Of a stretch of 64,000 bases of DNA, positions 46,134 through 56,081 are shown piece by piece. Below the pieces are notes generated by a model. It had not been told where the DNA came from and did not search any database. It saw only the letters and a list, made by a program, of their open reading frames with translations. Source of the DNA: Methanomassiliicoccus sp. (GTDB lineage: Archaea > Thermoplasmatota > Thermoplasmata > Methanomassiliicoccales > Methanomassiliicoccaceae); contig JADFDJ010000011.1 of NCBI GenBank assembly GCA_018262895.1, positions 1 through 64,000 on the forward strand, read 5' to 3'. The stretch's first letter is position 1. Every line of letters starts with the position of its first letter. The position numbers were made by a program, and so were the translations under genes.

Positions 46134-47210
46134 ATGAGGGTCGCGGTCCTGTGCAGGAAGCTGGATGGAAAACCGAGGAACGGCTTCGAGAGGTATGCGC
46201 ACAACCTTGTTTCTGGACTGAAGGGGGCGGGGGTCGACCCTTTGCTGCCCAATCAGGACGCTGGCCTACCGATCATGCCATCGGGATCGTTGATATCGCC
46301 CCCATATTATGATATAATACGCCCGTTTGTGGAAATACTAAGAGGCCGGCTCAGGGCCGACGTATTCCACGCGGTGACCGATTCCCAGGCCATCATGTTC
46401 CCCTGGCTGAATGGCAAGAAGATAGTGACCATGCACCATGTGGATAAGACGCCTGCTGATTCTTTGCCCGAGGCGGTCTTCAGGGCCTTTTACGGTCTCG
46501 GTACAAAGATCGCCCTCCGACAAGCCGACAAGATCATCTGCATCTCCTCCCAGACCGAGCGGGAGGTCAGGGAAGCTTATGGGGTCTCTGATGATCGAAT
46601 AGTAACGATCCCCCAGGCCCTGGCACCCGCCTTCCGGCCACTTCCAGACTCGGTCAAGGAAGGAACCGTGGGGTACATAGGGGCTTTGAAGAAGAGGAAG
46701 AACGTGGAATTCCTGATAAGGGCCTATGCCCTCTACGACAAAAAGGAGGGTGTTCCCCCGTTGAAGCTGGTGATCTGTGGAGAGGGAACTGACCGGCCTT
46801 TCCTGGAGAACCTCTGCAGGGAGTTGGGGATATCCGACAAGGTCGAGTTCAGGGGCGAGATAAAGGAGGAGGACCTGGTGGCAACTTACAACTCGTTCTC
46901 TCTATTCGTTCTCCCAAGTCACCAAGAAGGGTTCGGTTTCCCCATCATCGAGGCACAGGCATGCGCGGTGCCAGTACTGACCGTGCAAGGGGCTTTGATA
47001 CCTGAAGAGGTTGCTACATCCACGGTGAGGTGCAACGACGAGCAGGATATGGCCGACCGGATGGCGATGATGATGTCAGATCCAGATCTAAGGGAGAGGG
47101 TCATCGCCGAAGGGCTCGCCCATGCCAAATGCTTCTCATTGGAGCATATGGCAAAGATGACAGCATCAGTCTATGAGCAATTGACAGAAAAACGATCTTT
47201 CAATCATTAG
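46134..47210 (+). CDS. GT4 glycosyltransferase
   Basis: The 358-residue enzyme has the GT-B/GT4 plan: an N-terminal Rossmann domain (RVAVLCRKLDGKPRNGFERYAHNLVSGL), the C-terminal domain motif VGYIGALKKRKNVEFLIRAYALY, LVICGEGTDRPFLENLCRELG, and the sugar-nucleotide motif LPSHQEGFGFPIIEAQACAVPVL with E of E-x7-E. Such enzymes transfer a hexose or similar from an NDP-sugar. It has a GAGGGGAGCGGG upstream of its ATG. Convergent with the GT2 gene downstream, 11-base overlap. Confidence 0.9.
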   Translation: MRVAVLCRKLDGKPRNGFERYAHNLVSGLKGAGVDPLLPNQDAGLPIMPSGSLISPPYYDIIRPFVEILRGRLRADVFHAVTDSQAIMFPWLNGKKIVTMHHVDKTPADSLPEAVFRAFYGLGTKIALRQADKIICISSQTEREVREAYGVSDDRIVTIPQALAPAFRPLPDSVKEGTVGYIGALKKRKNVEFLIRAYALYDKKEGVPPLKLVICGEGTDRPFLENLCRELGISDKVEFRGEIKEEDLVATYNSFSLFVLPSHQEGFGFPIIEAQACAVPVLTVQGALIPEEVATSTVRCNDEQDMADRMAMMMSDPDLRERVIAEGLAHAKCFSLEHMAKMTASVYEQLTEKRSFNH

Positions 47211-47997
47211 GGCCGCTTGTAGCTACCGGGTTCGCTCGGTCCACTGTTCTCAGCAATCTAGCACGGTAAAAAATGCCCAGTGTTTCCTTGAAGATGCATC
47301 TAACGGTCTTAAACCCGATCCTGCCCCCGCAGGCTCTACTGAAGTTGAGCTCGATTGGCGCCTCGACAATCTTGTACCCATCGGCCTGGACGTTAACAAG
47401 AAGGTCCAGGTCGAAGGCATAGCGTTGGGCCTCTACCTTGTTCATCTCCTTTTCCAGCACATCCTTTCTGAACAGCTTGAAGCCTGGCTGGGTGTCCGTG
47501 ACATCCAGGTTGAACATCAGTTTAATTAGCAGGTGATAGCCCCAGCTCAAGAATCTGCGCTTGATCGGGTAGTCGACCCTAGAATCAGGATGTCGCTTGG
47601 AACCGATGACCACATCGGCCTCAGTCGCCTTCAACATGTACATGAACCTCATGGCATGCTTCGGATGGATCTCCAGGTCTGCATCCATGAACACAACCAG
47701 GTTGCCGGTGGCCCGCTTCGCGCCGACCTTGAGGGCGTTCCCCTTGCCGATGTTATTTCTGTAGCTAACCGGTACAACCTCGGGATTGTAGATAGCTGCT
47801 CTCTTGATCTCCTGGATCGTATCATCCGAGCTGCCGTCATTGACCACAACCAGCTCAAAAGGTACGCCATACCTTCTTATTACGTGAAGACACTCAATAA
47901 GGTTCTTGTAGATTTTTCCCCCCTCGTTATAAGCCGGTATAACAAAAGATATGAAGTCAGAATTCCGGTCGGCGAGTCTACGCCGTTCGATCATCAA
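47200..47997 (-). CDS. GT2 glycosyltransferase, dolichyl-phosphate glucose/mannose type
   Basis: The 265-residue protein has SFVIPAYNEGGKIYKNLIECLHVI, ELVVVNDGSSDDTIQEIKRA, VVFMDADLEIHP, VIGSKRHPDSRVDYPIKRRFLSWGYHLLIKLMFNLDVTDTQPGFKLFRKDVLE and AQRYAFDLDLLVNVQADGYKI. This is the ALG5-like GT2 pattern: synthesis of a dolichol-phosphate sugar or transfer to a membrane acceptor. It has no C-terminal membrane helix. The last part overlaps the GT4 gene by 11 bases in the opposite sense. Confidence 0.88.
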   Translation of the reverse strand: MMIERRRLADRNSDFISFVIPAYNEGGKIYKNLIECLHVIRRYGVPFELVVVNDGSSDDTIQEIKRAAIYNPEVVPVSYRNNIGKGNALKVGAKRATGNLVVFMDADLEIHPKHAMRFMYMLKATEADVVIGSKRHPDSRVDYPIKRRFLSWGYHLLIKLMFNLDVTDTQPGFKLFRKDVLEKEMNKVEAQRYAFDLDLLVNVQADGYKIVEAPIELNFSRACGGRIGFKTVRCIFKETLGIFYRARLLRTVDRANPVATSGPND

Positions 47998-48347
47998 GGC
48001 GTCCGATCTCGATAACAGCTCATGAAAGTCATTATCGATATGGATCGCTGTACCTTCTGAAGTTATGCTATCCCTCCCATTTTCTATTGTTTAATGTTAT
48101 CTTCATAATCTTATGAGGTCGATGAGTAGCACCTTGATTGATCTTAGGATTTAAAGTATATCCCTTCATTGAATGATCCATAAAATTCTGGATATTTTTA
48201 GATAATGATGATTTCGAACAACGATGATGGGCCCCCATAGCCAAGATGTGGATTCTGGGAACCACCGACTCGATATAGTATAGGTTTGTTTGTATCATGA
48301 CGAGAGGGCGCTTTTTTCGCTCCTCCCGCTCGTAGAAGAGATTGAGG
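47998..48347. other. AT-rich intergenic region, no gene supported
   Basis: This 350-base stretch between the leftward GT2 gene and the leftward GT4 gene is AT-rich relative to its neighbours. A leftward frame (48068-48388) overlaps the GT4 3' end and has no features. It should contain the promoter for the GT2 gene; TATA-like sequences such as TTTAAAGTATAT are near 48150-48162. Confidence 0.4.
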
Positions 48348-49403
48348 TCACTCTTTGAGTAGCTTCTCGAACGCATCTGCACTGGCATCCCACCCGAATT
48401 TTCTCGCCCACTCCAGGCCGTTCAGCCCCATCTTGGTTCTCATCTCATCATCGCTCAGAAGGCGGGCGATGCCCTCGGCCAGGTCTTCGGGACGTGGGGA
48501 GGTCAAAAGTCCATTATAGCCATTATTTATAGAATCCCTGAGCCCAGGAACATCATAACCGACCGCAGGCGTCCCTAAGGCGTTGGCATCGGTCACGACC
48601 TGCCCCCAGCCTTCTCTGATACCAGGAACGGCAATAACCCAGGACTCCATAACATATTTGTCCCTGGTCTCCCTATCGACGTAGCCTAAAAACCGCACGT
48701 CTGGATTTGCATCTTGCAGCTCCTTTCTCAGATATCCGTCCCCTATTGCGACAAATGTTAGCTGGGGAAACTTCGCCTTTAAAATACGAAATGCCTCAAT
48801 GGCATGGTCTGGACATTTCGCCCTCTTCATCCTTCCAACAAAAATGATGGAAGGGTTCGGAGTCTTTGTCGGAAGGTCGTTCAATACGGATACGTTAAGT
48901 CCGTTAGGGATTATCGTCACGTTCTTGAACCCCAACCCCAGTAGATCTTTGCGGGTGGATTCCGAAACTGTGACGGTCCGGACCTCCCTGTAATGATTGA
49001 GCCAGTGTCGCTCGAAAAATTTATCACCCATCCATGCCACAGGATAGGGCATCTCGTGATACCAGAACTCTCTTGCTAGCTGGTGAATAAGAGCAACTAT
49101 GCGCTCTCCCCTTTTGACGAACTTTGGAGTCATAAAGGGAACGGTGTTGATCTCATCGATAATGACATCATAGCGGGCCCCCGAGGAGCGATAGAACTGG
49201 CGGGCCTTACGATAAACAGAGAACTTGGAACCGGAACGTACCACTGTAACTCCATCCATCTGTTCTTCCCTAAGTCCATTCTCGAACATGCTCGAAAAAA
49301 TTGTAACATTATGGCCCTTAGAGACCAGACGTTTCATGATCTGATGTGTATAGACCTCAGCGCCTCCAGACTGGGGGTTCTTGATGTCCCGCCAGTTGAA
49401 CAA
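48348..49403 (-). CDS. GT4 glycosyltransferase (TTG or non-standard start)
   Basis: The 351-residue protein has the GT4 pattern: FNWRDIKNPQSGGAEVYTHQIMKRLVSKGHNVTIFSS at the N-terminus, a central VTIIPNGLNV, the C-terminal IIFVGRMKRAKCPDHAIEAFRILK and VPGIREGWGQVVTDANALGTPAVGYDVPG. N-termini of such enzymes usually read like MKILLFNWRD; here the first usual start is a TTG at 49403, just after the coding sequence for EILL. A longer frame would begin at an ATA (see findings). Divergent from the GT2 gene at 49643 with 239 bases between. Confidence 0.85.
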   Translation of the reverse strand: MFNWRDIKNPQSGGAEVYTHQIMKRLVSKGHNVTIFSSMFENGLREEQMDGVTVVRSGSKFSVYRKARQFYRSSGARYDVIIDEINTVPFMTPKFVKRGERIVALIHQLAREFWYHEMPYPVAWMGDKFFERHWLNHYREVRTVTVSESTRKDLLGLGFKNVTIIPNGLNVSVLNDLPTKTPNPSIIFVGRMKRAKCPDHAIEAFRILKAKFPQLTFVAIGDGYLRKELQDANPDVRFLGYVDRETRDKYVMESWVIAVPGIREGWGQVVTDANALGTPAVGYDVPGLRDSINNGYNGLLTSPRPEDLAEGIARLLSDDEMRTKMGLNGLEWARKFGWDASADAFEKLLKE

Positions 49404-49642
49404 GAGGATCTCTATTTTGCCACCGTCGTCCCGATAACTGGTTCAATATATCTCTTTTACCCTCAGATGCAAGAGCAACAAAGTACCATCGTCGAGGCGT
49501 CCAGCCGCAGTTTTCACCTGTATTGTGGAAAGCTATTGTCGAAAACACAGGTCCCCAGTCGGGCATTCACGAACAGTAAGCGGTAATTTATGGATGAACG
49601 GCATGCAGGTCTAAAATAAGTACAGCCTCGGGAGAACGAAGG
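49404..49642. other. Divergent intergenic region between GT4 and GT2 genes
   Basis: Region of 239 bases between two divergent starts. Contains a rightward-directed purine site GGGAGAACGAAGG before the GT2 start. No clear gene; a long rightward frame (49083-49586) is the antisense of the GT4 gene and continues here, without features. Confidence 0.4.
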
Positions 49643-50638
49643 ATGGATGGGTCTGAAAAGATGAGCATATCCATAGTTATACCTACATACAACCGGAAGG
49701 AGAAACTGCTCCGTCTGATCAGGTCCCTACTGGAGAGCACCTATCCCGTAGAGCAGTCTGACATAATCGTGGTAAATGACCGGTCTTCCGATGGAACGGC
49801 CGATGCCGTCCGTAGGTCTTTCCCAGACGTCAATCTAATAAACAATGAAGAGGAGGGATTCATTTCCAGGTCCAGGAATATAGGGATCAAGGCATCCAGC
49901 GGCAAGTATGTACTCCTCATCGACGATGATAACGTTGTGGATCGCAACCTTGTTAAGGAGCTTGTCACCACCTTTGTCAATGATCATACCGGGTCCATCG
50001 GCATCGTGGCCCCCATCATGTGCTATCTCGATAAACCTGACCTCATCTGGTGTGCGGGTGTTCATCGAGACATGACCACTAGCCTGACGAAGTTCGTTGG
50101 AAGGGGAGAGATAGATGAGGGCCAGTACCTTGGCCTGTTGGACAGCGAGGATTTCCCTAACGCATTCATGATATCGAGGGAAGTGATTGAAAAGGTCGGT
50201 ATGTTCGACGAAAAGCTATTCCCCATCCACTATGAGGAGGCCGATCTAGGTGAGCGCGCTAGGCGGGCCGGTTTTAGGGTCGTGTGCAATCCGTCTGCGA
50301 AGACATGGCACGATATCGCTCTTCCAAGTAAAACGGACGACAGGACCAGAATATACCATCTGCAGAATGACATGAGGGCGTATTATTCCGGCAGAAACCG
50401 TGTATTGTTCTTCAAGAAATATGCCAGTTCTTTTCGGTTTCTTCTATTCGTGTCAATATTCAATTGGATTCTAACGGCCTATTATCTTAACATCATGTTC
50501 ACGGCAAAGAACAAGGACTGGAAGACCAGGGTCCAGTTGTCAAGGAGTTATGTAAAGGGCATATTCGACGGGCTGAGGATGGGGAAGACTGGCGGGCAGA
50601 CCGATACATCAGTAAAGACCGACCATCTGGTAAGATAA
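49643..50638 (+). CDS. GT2 glycosyltransferase
   Basis: The 331-residue protein has SIVIPTYNRKEKLLRLIRSLLES, DIIVVNDRSSDGTADAV, the metal-binding LLIDDDNVVDRN, and FDEKLFPIHYEEADLGERARRAGF, then a C-terminal region with a membrane-close stretch (about 266-285, FRFLLFVSIFNWILTAYYLN). It is a GT-A enzyme acting at the membrane, transferring a sugar to a lipid-linked acceptor (rhamnosyl-transferase-like). Start may be 49643 or ATG 49661. First gene of the rightward operon; next gene starts 31 bases later. Confidence 0.88.
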   Translation: MDGSEKMSISIVIPTYNRKEKLLRLIRSLLESTYPVEQSDIIVVNDRSSDGTADAVRRSFPDVNLINNEEEGFISRSRNIGIKASSGKYVLLIDDDNVVDRNLVKELVTTFVNDHTGSIGIVAPIMCYLDKPDLIWCAGVHRDMTTSLTKFVGRGEIDEGQYLGLLDSEDFPNAFMISREVIEKVGMFDEKLFPIHYEEADLGERARRAGFRVVCNPSAKTWHDIALPSKTDDRTRIYHLQNDMRAYYSGRNRVLFFKKYASSFRFLLFVSIFNWILTAYYLNIMFTAKNKDWKTRVQLSRSYVKGIFDGLRMGKTGGQTDTSVKTDHLVR

Positions 50639-50669
50639 GAAGCATCCTTGAGAGAACATAGCATTTATT

Positions 50670-51881
50670 ATGGCGCTCAAAGGTGATGGGCCATTCAGTT
50701 ACTTGGAAGGCGACGGAAGTGAGGCGGTGAAATTTCAGATCGTCACAAGGTATTTCTTCCCTGTGAAGGCAGGTGTGGAGACACATTGCTACGAGGTCGC
50801 CAGGAGGGTCAAGGCCATGGGTCATGATGTCACCATTTTCACTCGTGACGATGGCTTCGAGAAAGAAGGTCCTTTACCGGCCGAGGAAAAAATGGATGGG
50901 TTCAGTGTTATTCGTTCTCCATCCAATCGCAGGCTGTCAAAGCAGCTCGATATGAAGAAGCCCATCTATCTCAACAATTTTGATATCTCGCTCACCTTCT
51001 TCCTGTATATGAGGGCCTTCTTCTCCAGGCTGAGAGGAGCACGCCTCACGATATGGCTGGTCCCACATGGCGGTTATACTCCTTACTGGGAACTCTTCCC
51101 GCTCCCTCGGCGGTTGATTAAGCGCATGTATCACCGGACCCTCGGGAGGTACTTCATCAATCATCTGACCTGCGGCGTATCAGCCCTTAACAACTGGGAA
51201 AAGGACCAGCTGATAAAGGCCGGAATTAATGATAAGCTTATAACCATCAGGACGAACGGTGTAGAGGACCTTGCATATGACCTTCCTACTCAGAATCTGG
51301 GGGACCATGAACTAGCCTGGCTAAACGGGCAGAGGTATGTGCTCATGCTCTGCCGGGTATCGAGGGAGAAGAACATCGACGGTGTCGTTGAAGCTATTTC
51401 AGCGCTCCAAGAACTGCACCTGGTGATAGGTGGGTCCATCCAGGACAAGGCGTATTATGACGAACTGAAGGCCATCATCTCAGAAAAAGGTCTCGACGGC
51501 AGGGTCCATTTTGTCGGATACGTGAGCGGGGGGAAGAAGTATGCGCTGATTGATGGCGCAGAAGTGGTCGCTTTGACGTCGTTTTACGAAAGTGACTCCA
51601 TAGTTCTGAAGGAGGCCTTGGTAAGAGGTAGACCCATCATTGCGTCTGCCGTGGGACCGTTGCCATCCATCGTCACGGAGGGAGAGAACGGTTTCCTCGC
51701 TGTCCCTGAGGACGTTCATTCCATATCCTCAGCCCTTGCCAGGGTCTTGGCTTTCTCTGCCGAGGAGAGGAAGAACATGGAAGGGAAAAATAGGAAAAAA
51801 GCAATTCAATACCGGTGGGGAGAGGTGACCTCTGGGCTGATCGAGGATATAGAGCACTGTGAAGGTATGAGAAATGGTTAA
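50670..51881 (+). CDS. GT4 glycosyltransferase
   Basis: The 403-residue protein has FQIVTRYFFPVKAGVETHCYEVARRVKAMGHDVTIFTRDD as donor/acceptor domain start, the C-terminal VLMLCRVSREKNIDGVVEAISAL, VHFVGYVSGGKKYALIDGAEVVALTSFYESDSIVLKEALVRGRPIIAS and SAVGPLPSIVTEGENGFL. The E-x7-E motif reads ESDSIVLKEA, typical of GT4. The start may be ATG 50670 or a GTG at 50727 near KFQIV. It overlaps the next gene by 8 bases. Confidence 0.88.
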   Translation: MALKGDGPFSYLEGDGSEAVKFQIVTRYFFPVKAGVETHCYEVARRVKAMGHDVTIFTRDDGFEKEGPLPAEEKMDGFSVIRSPSNRRLSKQLDMKKPIYLNNFDISLTFFLYMRAFFSRLRGARLTIWLVPHGGYTPYWELFPLPRRLIKRMYHRTLGRYFINHLTCGVSALNNWEKDQLIKAGINDKLITIRTNGVEDLAYDLPTQNLGDHELAWLNGQRYVLMLCRVSREKNIDGVVEAISALQELHLVIGGSIQDKAYYDELKAIISEKGLDGRVHFVGYVSGGKKYALIDGAEVVALTSFYESDSIVLKEALVRGRPIIASAVGPLPSIVTEGENGFLAVPEDVHSISSALARVLAFSAEERKNMEGKNRKKAIQYRWGEVTSGLIEDIEHCEGMRNG

Positions 51882-54800
51882 CCTGATCGGATTCCTGAAA
51901 CAACACATCGAGCTAATCCTGTTCGCCGTTCTCTCCCTCGTCGTTCTCCTGTGGTTCGGTGGTTGGAACTATATCCACCAGATAGACTCCCTGTTCTACC
52001 TGAACCCCGAGAGGCGGTTAGAGGACGTCCTGTATTTTTGGAAGGCCGGCGAGACCTTAGGTCTGTCCATGGCCGAGTTCAGTCTCATACCGCTCTACCT
52101 GGTCCAGACCGCCCTCGTAGAAATGATGGCCCCACTCCTCGGGGCTTGGTATAGCCTGGTGGCATCCCAAGCGATCATCTATTACCTCACAGTCTTTCTG
52201 GCTTTCGCCTTCGCCAATTTGTTCCTAAAGCAGTTCTTCCGCCAAATTTTGGGCTATTCCGAGATAGGGACCAGAGAGCGTGTTCTGATCCTTATTGTCA
52301 CGCTGTTCTACGTCATCAATCCCTACACCATTTCCACCGTGTATTGGAGGTATATGACGTGGGCGCTATTCTGGGCTGCCCTCCCCCTTCTCAGCTACCT
52401 TTTCCTGAAGTACCTAGAAACTAGCAAGCTCAAGTATATTCTCGCTTCGGGGGCCGTGTTCATCACCCCACTAGCTGCCGGATTCCCACAGGTAGGCTTC
52501 GTCAACCTCATGTTGACCTATGTGCTCCTGTTCATCCTATGGTATCTTCGGACCTCGGCCAAAGGGTGGGCTCATGCCAAGAGCCTTGCCACATTCGCCA
52601 TACTCTTCTTCGCGCTCATCGCTTGGATTCTCATACCGCAATTCCTCTCCCTTTCATCCACTTCCACGTACACCTCGGCGCCTGACGTCTATAGCGATCA
52701 GGACTATCTGGACTTCTCATCGCAGTTCACCACCATGAGCAATATTGTGAGGTTGGTCGGTAATTATCTTCTTTATAATAATGTCAATTCGTTCCCCTAT
52801 TCATGGTCAGATGCCTATTTCAGCAATGGTCTGATAACGGCTGGCTTGTATGTATTCCCCATACTCGCAGCCATTGCCATGTGGTTCATTGGCAGCGAGA
52901 AAGACCGCGATAGGAAAAAAATTTTGTTCGTGGTCACTGCGGGGTATTTATTCTTGCCCCTTTTCATGAAAGGTGTTTCGGCGCCGTTGGAAAATTTAGG
53001 TGACCTGCTCTTCAACATCCACAGCACATTCTTCCGTCATCCATACGATCGTTTCATCAGTCTATTCCTGTTGCTGAACGCCTTCCTGATGCTGTACGCG
53101 CTCCGGAACATCACTCTGCATCTTCCGGACCGAAGACGTTTCATCAGCTTCAGCTTGGTGATGGTCCTCCTCATCACGGCCATAGGCTTCCCGTTCTTCA
53201 CAGGAGAGGTAGTGAACAAGCTGGATAAGGTCGACCTGGCGGGGACCAACTATTTGAACCTCGAGGATGCAATAGGCTCCGAGTTAGGAAACGATGGGAG
53301 GATCCTGGTCATCCCTTTCTCCATTTCCGGCGAGTACTCCTATAACATATCCGGTGAGCTCAACCGTCCGAACTCAAAATCGCTTGCCTATGATTTCCTG
53401 CCGCAGGCCTCCATTCTTCAGTTCACCTTGTCGCCCTATGACCGTTTCGCCTTGGGTTACATCTATGAGGTCATCAAGAACAATGATTCGGAGGCCTTCT
53501 ACAAGTTCATGTACCACTTGAATGTGAAGGCTCTTCTGGTCCAGAAGGACTACTCGACAGAGTACAACAAGAATCCCTACACCTCGATACCCGCGGAGGA
53601 CGCCATAAAGTTCGTGACCGACCTGACCTTGGAGGATGGCCTAGCTTTGCTGTACAATGACTCCAATGTAGCTATCTACAAGCTGCCCGAGGTCGATTCG
53701 TCGAACGTGGTTGGTGGGCAACCAGCACTCTTGCTTGGTTCTTACTCCGAGGTTTCCACGATCTCAATCCAGAAGCCGCTCGTGCCCCTTGCCGGCCTTT
53801 GGGGCTATGATCCCACCCTTTTCGAAGGATACTCAGACCTCTTGGTGAGCGATAGCCCGGACACCATGGACTATCTGATCAACCTGATGAGCGAAAAGCT
53901 GACCATCAGCCCATATGAGCTAGGAAGGCTGTCCTCAGAGGGCTGGGAGAAATATGCAACCATGGATGCGTTATACTCGAACAGCTCGAACATCCTCAAG
54001 ACCGGAACATCCTACAAGGACGGGGACCTCCTGGCCAGCTGGTCCTTTCAACAGATGTCGGACCTTGATGGATGGACATCACCACCTGGGTCCACGGCTG
54101 CGATTGCGCTGTCTTCAACGGTCAAACCCCATACCAGCGGCCTTATGATGACAACGACGGTCCCAACATCGGGAGTCAGCTACATAGATGGCCCTGAGGT
54201 CAATACAACCGCCAACGATATACTCTGGAGCATTAATTGGATGAAGACCCAGAACTCCGCTGGGTCCAACATAACGGTTGTAGGCTACGATTCGCAATTG
54301 GGGGATTGGAAATCGCTTAACTACTCTCTGCAAGGGATGTCTGGTACTAGTGATTGGGAGGAATATTCGTTCAAGGTCCTTATACCTGATTACATTGAGA
54401 AAGTGAAGTTGCGTGTTTATTCGGGGTCGTCCCTAGACCCAACCAAAGGGGAAGCTATCACGTGGATAGATCAACTATCCCTATACAGCATGATGAACTA
54501 CACTACTTCCCCATACATGCAGATTCCAATAGATGTGCCCGAGACAGGTAGATACTACATCCTGTATGAGACACTGGTATCCCCCAGCGGAGGACAGGTC
54601 GGAATGAATATCACAGGGGCCAACTACACGATTGAGACACAATACCCACAGCAGAAGTGGATCTGGGTGGAACAGGCGCTGTATCTTAACAAGGGAACAT
54701 ATATTGGTTTGTTGAGCAGCCTTGAAGGTACCAATTCGATCAGGACCATTTCATTGATAAACGAGACCAACTTTATCTCAGCAGGCCAACTAGTAATCGA

Positions 54801-55566
54801 AACTCTTGCCGGTAAGAATATTTTCGTCAGTAACTCTGCTACCAGCTTCTTAATGGGGAATGGTACGAGCCTCATCGACAGGTCTAGCGGGAAGCAACTT
54901 TACTTCTCCAATGATAGCAACGTGTGGACCACGCTTTCAATAGCCTCCGAGGGCGACTACCAGATGACATTGTATGGTCTCGGTGGCTTAGACTTGGCCA
55001 TCAATGGAGAACAAGTACAACTAAAGGTCGATGGAGACAGTGCCAGCTCATTATCTAATGTCCACCTTGTACCTGGGTCATACAATGTTACGATCAACGG
55101 CACCTCAGGTTCAACCTTGGTTTCCTTATGGACATATAGGGTGAACGAAGGGGATTCCCTAGAGGGTTTCCTCGATGGGGAGGGAGCTAGTGAGGTAGAA
55201 GTGGAGAGGGTCGACCCAACACACTACAGGGTAGATATCATTACGGACACACCCTTCATGTTCTGCCTTCCAGAATCTTACGATCCGCGGTGGGAGGCCA
55301 CCATATACAAGGATGGGGCGGCGGTCAGGAAATTAAGCCCAGTGGCTTTGTACGGAAGCCTGAATGGCTTCTGGATAAACGAGACCGGAGACAGCATTAT
55401 GCTCGAGATTCGCTACGGCCCTCAATCACTGCTCGAGAAAGGCCTCATCGTATCCTCGTTGGGCTTGCTATCGATCGGGGCCATTGTAGCTATAGAATTT
55501 AGATATGGCCAGGGAGCGATATGGAGGAAGGCCAGTTCGATCTTGAAAGGGTTCAGGAGGAAATGA
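51874..55566 (+). CDS. Giant membrane protein, AftD/GT-C-like (1230 residues)
   Basis: The 1230-residue product has about eleven to thirteen membrane helices in its first 460 residues, then an extracellular part of about 730 residues made of beta domains (many N-x-S/T sites), and a final membrane helix near 1200-1220 with a basic tail. The first loop reads IHQIDSLFYLNPERRLEDVLYFWKAGETLG, which resembles the beginning of the DUF3367 arabinofuranosyltransferase AftD family. This supports a GT-C enzyme using polyprenyl-linked sugars and a carbohydrate-binding-like extracellular part. Exact sugar unknown. Translationally coupled to the GT4 gene upstream (8-base overlap). Confidence 0.72.
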   Translation: MVNLIGFLKQHIELILFAVLSLVVLLWFGGWNYIHQIDSLFYLNPERRLEDVLYFWKAGETLGLSMAEFSLIPLYLVQTALVEMMAPLLGAWYSLVASQAIIYYLTVFLAFAFANLFLKQFFRQILGYSEIGTRERVLILIVTLFYVINPYTISTVYWRYMTWALFWAALPLLSYLFLKYLETSKLKYILASGAVFITPLAAGFPQVGFVNLMLTYVLLFILWYLRTSAKGWAHAKSLATFAILFFALIAWILIPQFLSLSSTSTYTSAPDVYSDQDYLDFSSQFTTMSNIVRLVGNYLLYNNVNSFPYSWSDAYFSNGLITAGLYVFPILAAIAMWFIGSEKDRDRKKILFVVTAGYLFLPLFMKGVSAPLENLGDLLFNIHSTFFRHPYDRFISLFLLLNAFLMLYALRNITLHLPDRRRFISFSLVMVLLITAIGFPFFTGEVVNKLDKVDLAGTNYLNLEDAIGSELGNDGRILVIPFSISGEYSYNISGELNRPNSKSLAYDFLPQASILQFTLSPYDRFALGYIYEVIKNNDSEAFYKFMYHLNVKALLVQKDYSTEYNKNPYTSIPAEDAIKFVTDLTLEDGLALLYNDSNVAIYKLPEVDSSNVVGGQPALLLGSYSEVSTISIQKPLVPLAGLWGYDPTLFEGYSDLLVSDSPDTMDYLINLMSEKLTISPYELGRLSSEGWEKYATMDALYSNSSNILKTGTSYKDGDLLASWSFQQMSDLDGWTSPPGSTAAIALSSTVKPHTSGLMMTTTVPTSGVSYIDGPEVNTTANDILWSINWMKTQNSAGSNITVVGYDSQLGDWKSLNYSLQGMSGTSDWEEYSFKVLIPDYIEKVKLRVYSGSSLDPTKGEAITWIDQLSLYSMMNYTTSPYMQIPIDVPETGRYYILYETLVSPSGGQVGMNITGANYTIETQYPQQKWIWVEQALYLNKGTYIGLLSSLEGTNSIRTISLINETNFISAGQLVIETLAGKNIFVSNSATSFLMGNGTSLIDRSSGKQLYFSNDSNVWTTLSIASEGDYQMTLYGLGGLDLAINGEQVQLKVDGDSASSLSNVHLVPGSYNVTINGTSGSTLVSLWTYRVNEGDSLEGFLDGEGASEVEVERVDPTHYRVDIITDTPFMFCLPESYDPRWEATIYKDGAAVRKLSPVALYGSLNGFWINETGDSIMLEIRYGPQSLLEKGLIVSSLGLLSIGAIVAIEFRYGQGAIWRKASSILKGFRRK

Positions 55567-55658
55567 TTTGCCAACTGAATTTGAACGTGCCGGGAGGGTC
55601 AACCCCTCTCTCTTAGAAGCATGCATAGAGAAAAGGCTCTGGAAAAGGACCTGATACA

Positions 55659-55979
55659 ATGGCTATTGCTTACTATGATATCATTGGAATCGCGCTCATT
55701 GTTGTGTTCCTAATATTGAGGTTCAAGTTTAACTTCGCTTCCAGGTCCATCATCGTCCTGGCCATTTTTTTTCTGGTGCTGGCCGCTATTGTCAACGGAC
55801 TTGGCAGTGCCTCCACCGCCAACGATCTGGCGATACTTGCCTTCTATTCTATGGTCGTGGGGATAGTGCTCATGGTATATGACCAGGTCCGCGCTACGAA
55901 GGGGCCGTTGATTAAAGAAGGGCGTTTAACTCATTCTTTCGCTCATATGAAAAGGCTGTTAGATCGCTTGCGGAGCTAA
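55659..55979 (+). CDS. Small three-helix membrane protein
   Basis: The 106-residue product has three membrane helices (about 6-25, 31-50, 56-80) and a basic C-terminal part. It has the size and plan of DUF2304 proteins, which sit next to glycosyltransferases in glycan loci; this match is tentative. It has AAAAGGA upstream of its ATG. It lies between the two giant membrane protein genes and may form a complex with them. Confidence 0.65.
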   Translation: MAIAYYDIIGIALIVVFLILRFKFNFASRSIIVLAIFFLVLAAIVNGLGSASTANDLAILAFYSMVVGIVLMVYDQVRATKGPLIKEGRLTHSFAHMKRLLDRLRS

Positions 55980-56081
55980 GGACGACATGAGTGTGGTATG
56001 TGGTGGTCTCTTGCATCCGATCGGATCTATAGACGAGCAAGGACCAAACGCACGTGGTTTGGGTGAAATGGTGACTAAGAT

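Noticed and set aside
48068-48388. 106-codon leftward frame between GT genes
   Set aside because: AT-rich, overlaps the 3' end of the GT4 gene and has no recognisable features.
49083-49586. 167-codon rightward frame
   Set aside because: Mostly antisense of the GT4 gene at 48348-49403; no family features.
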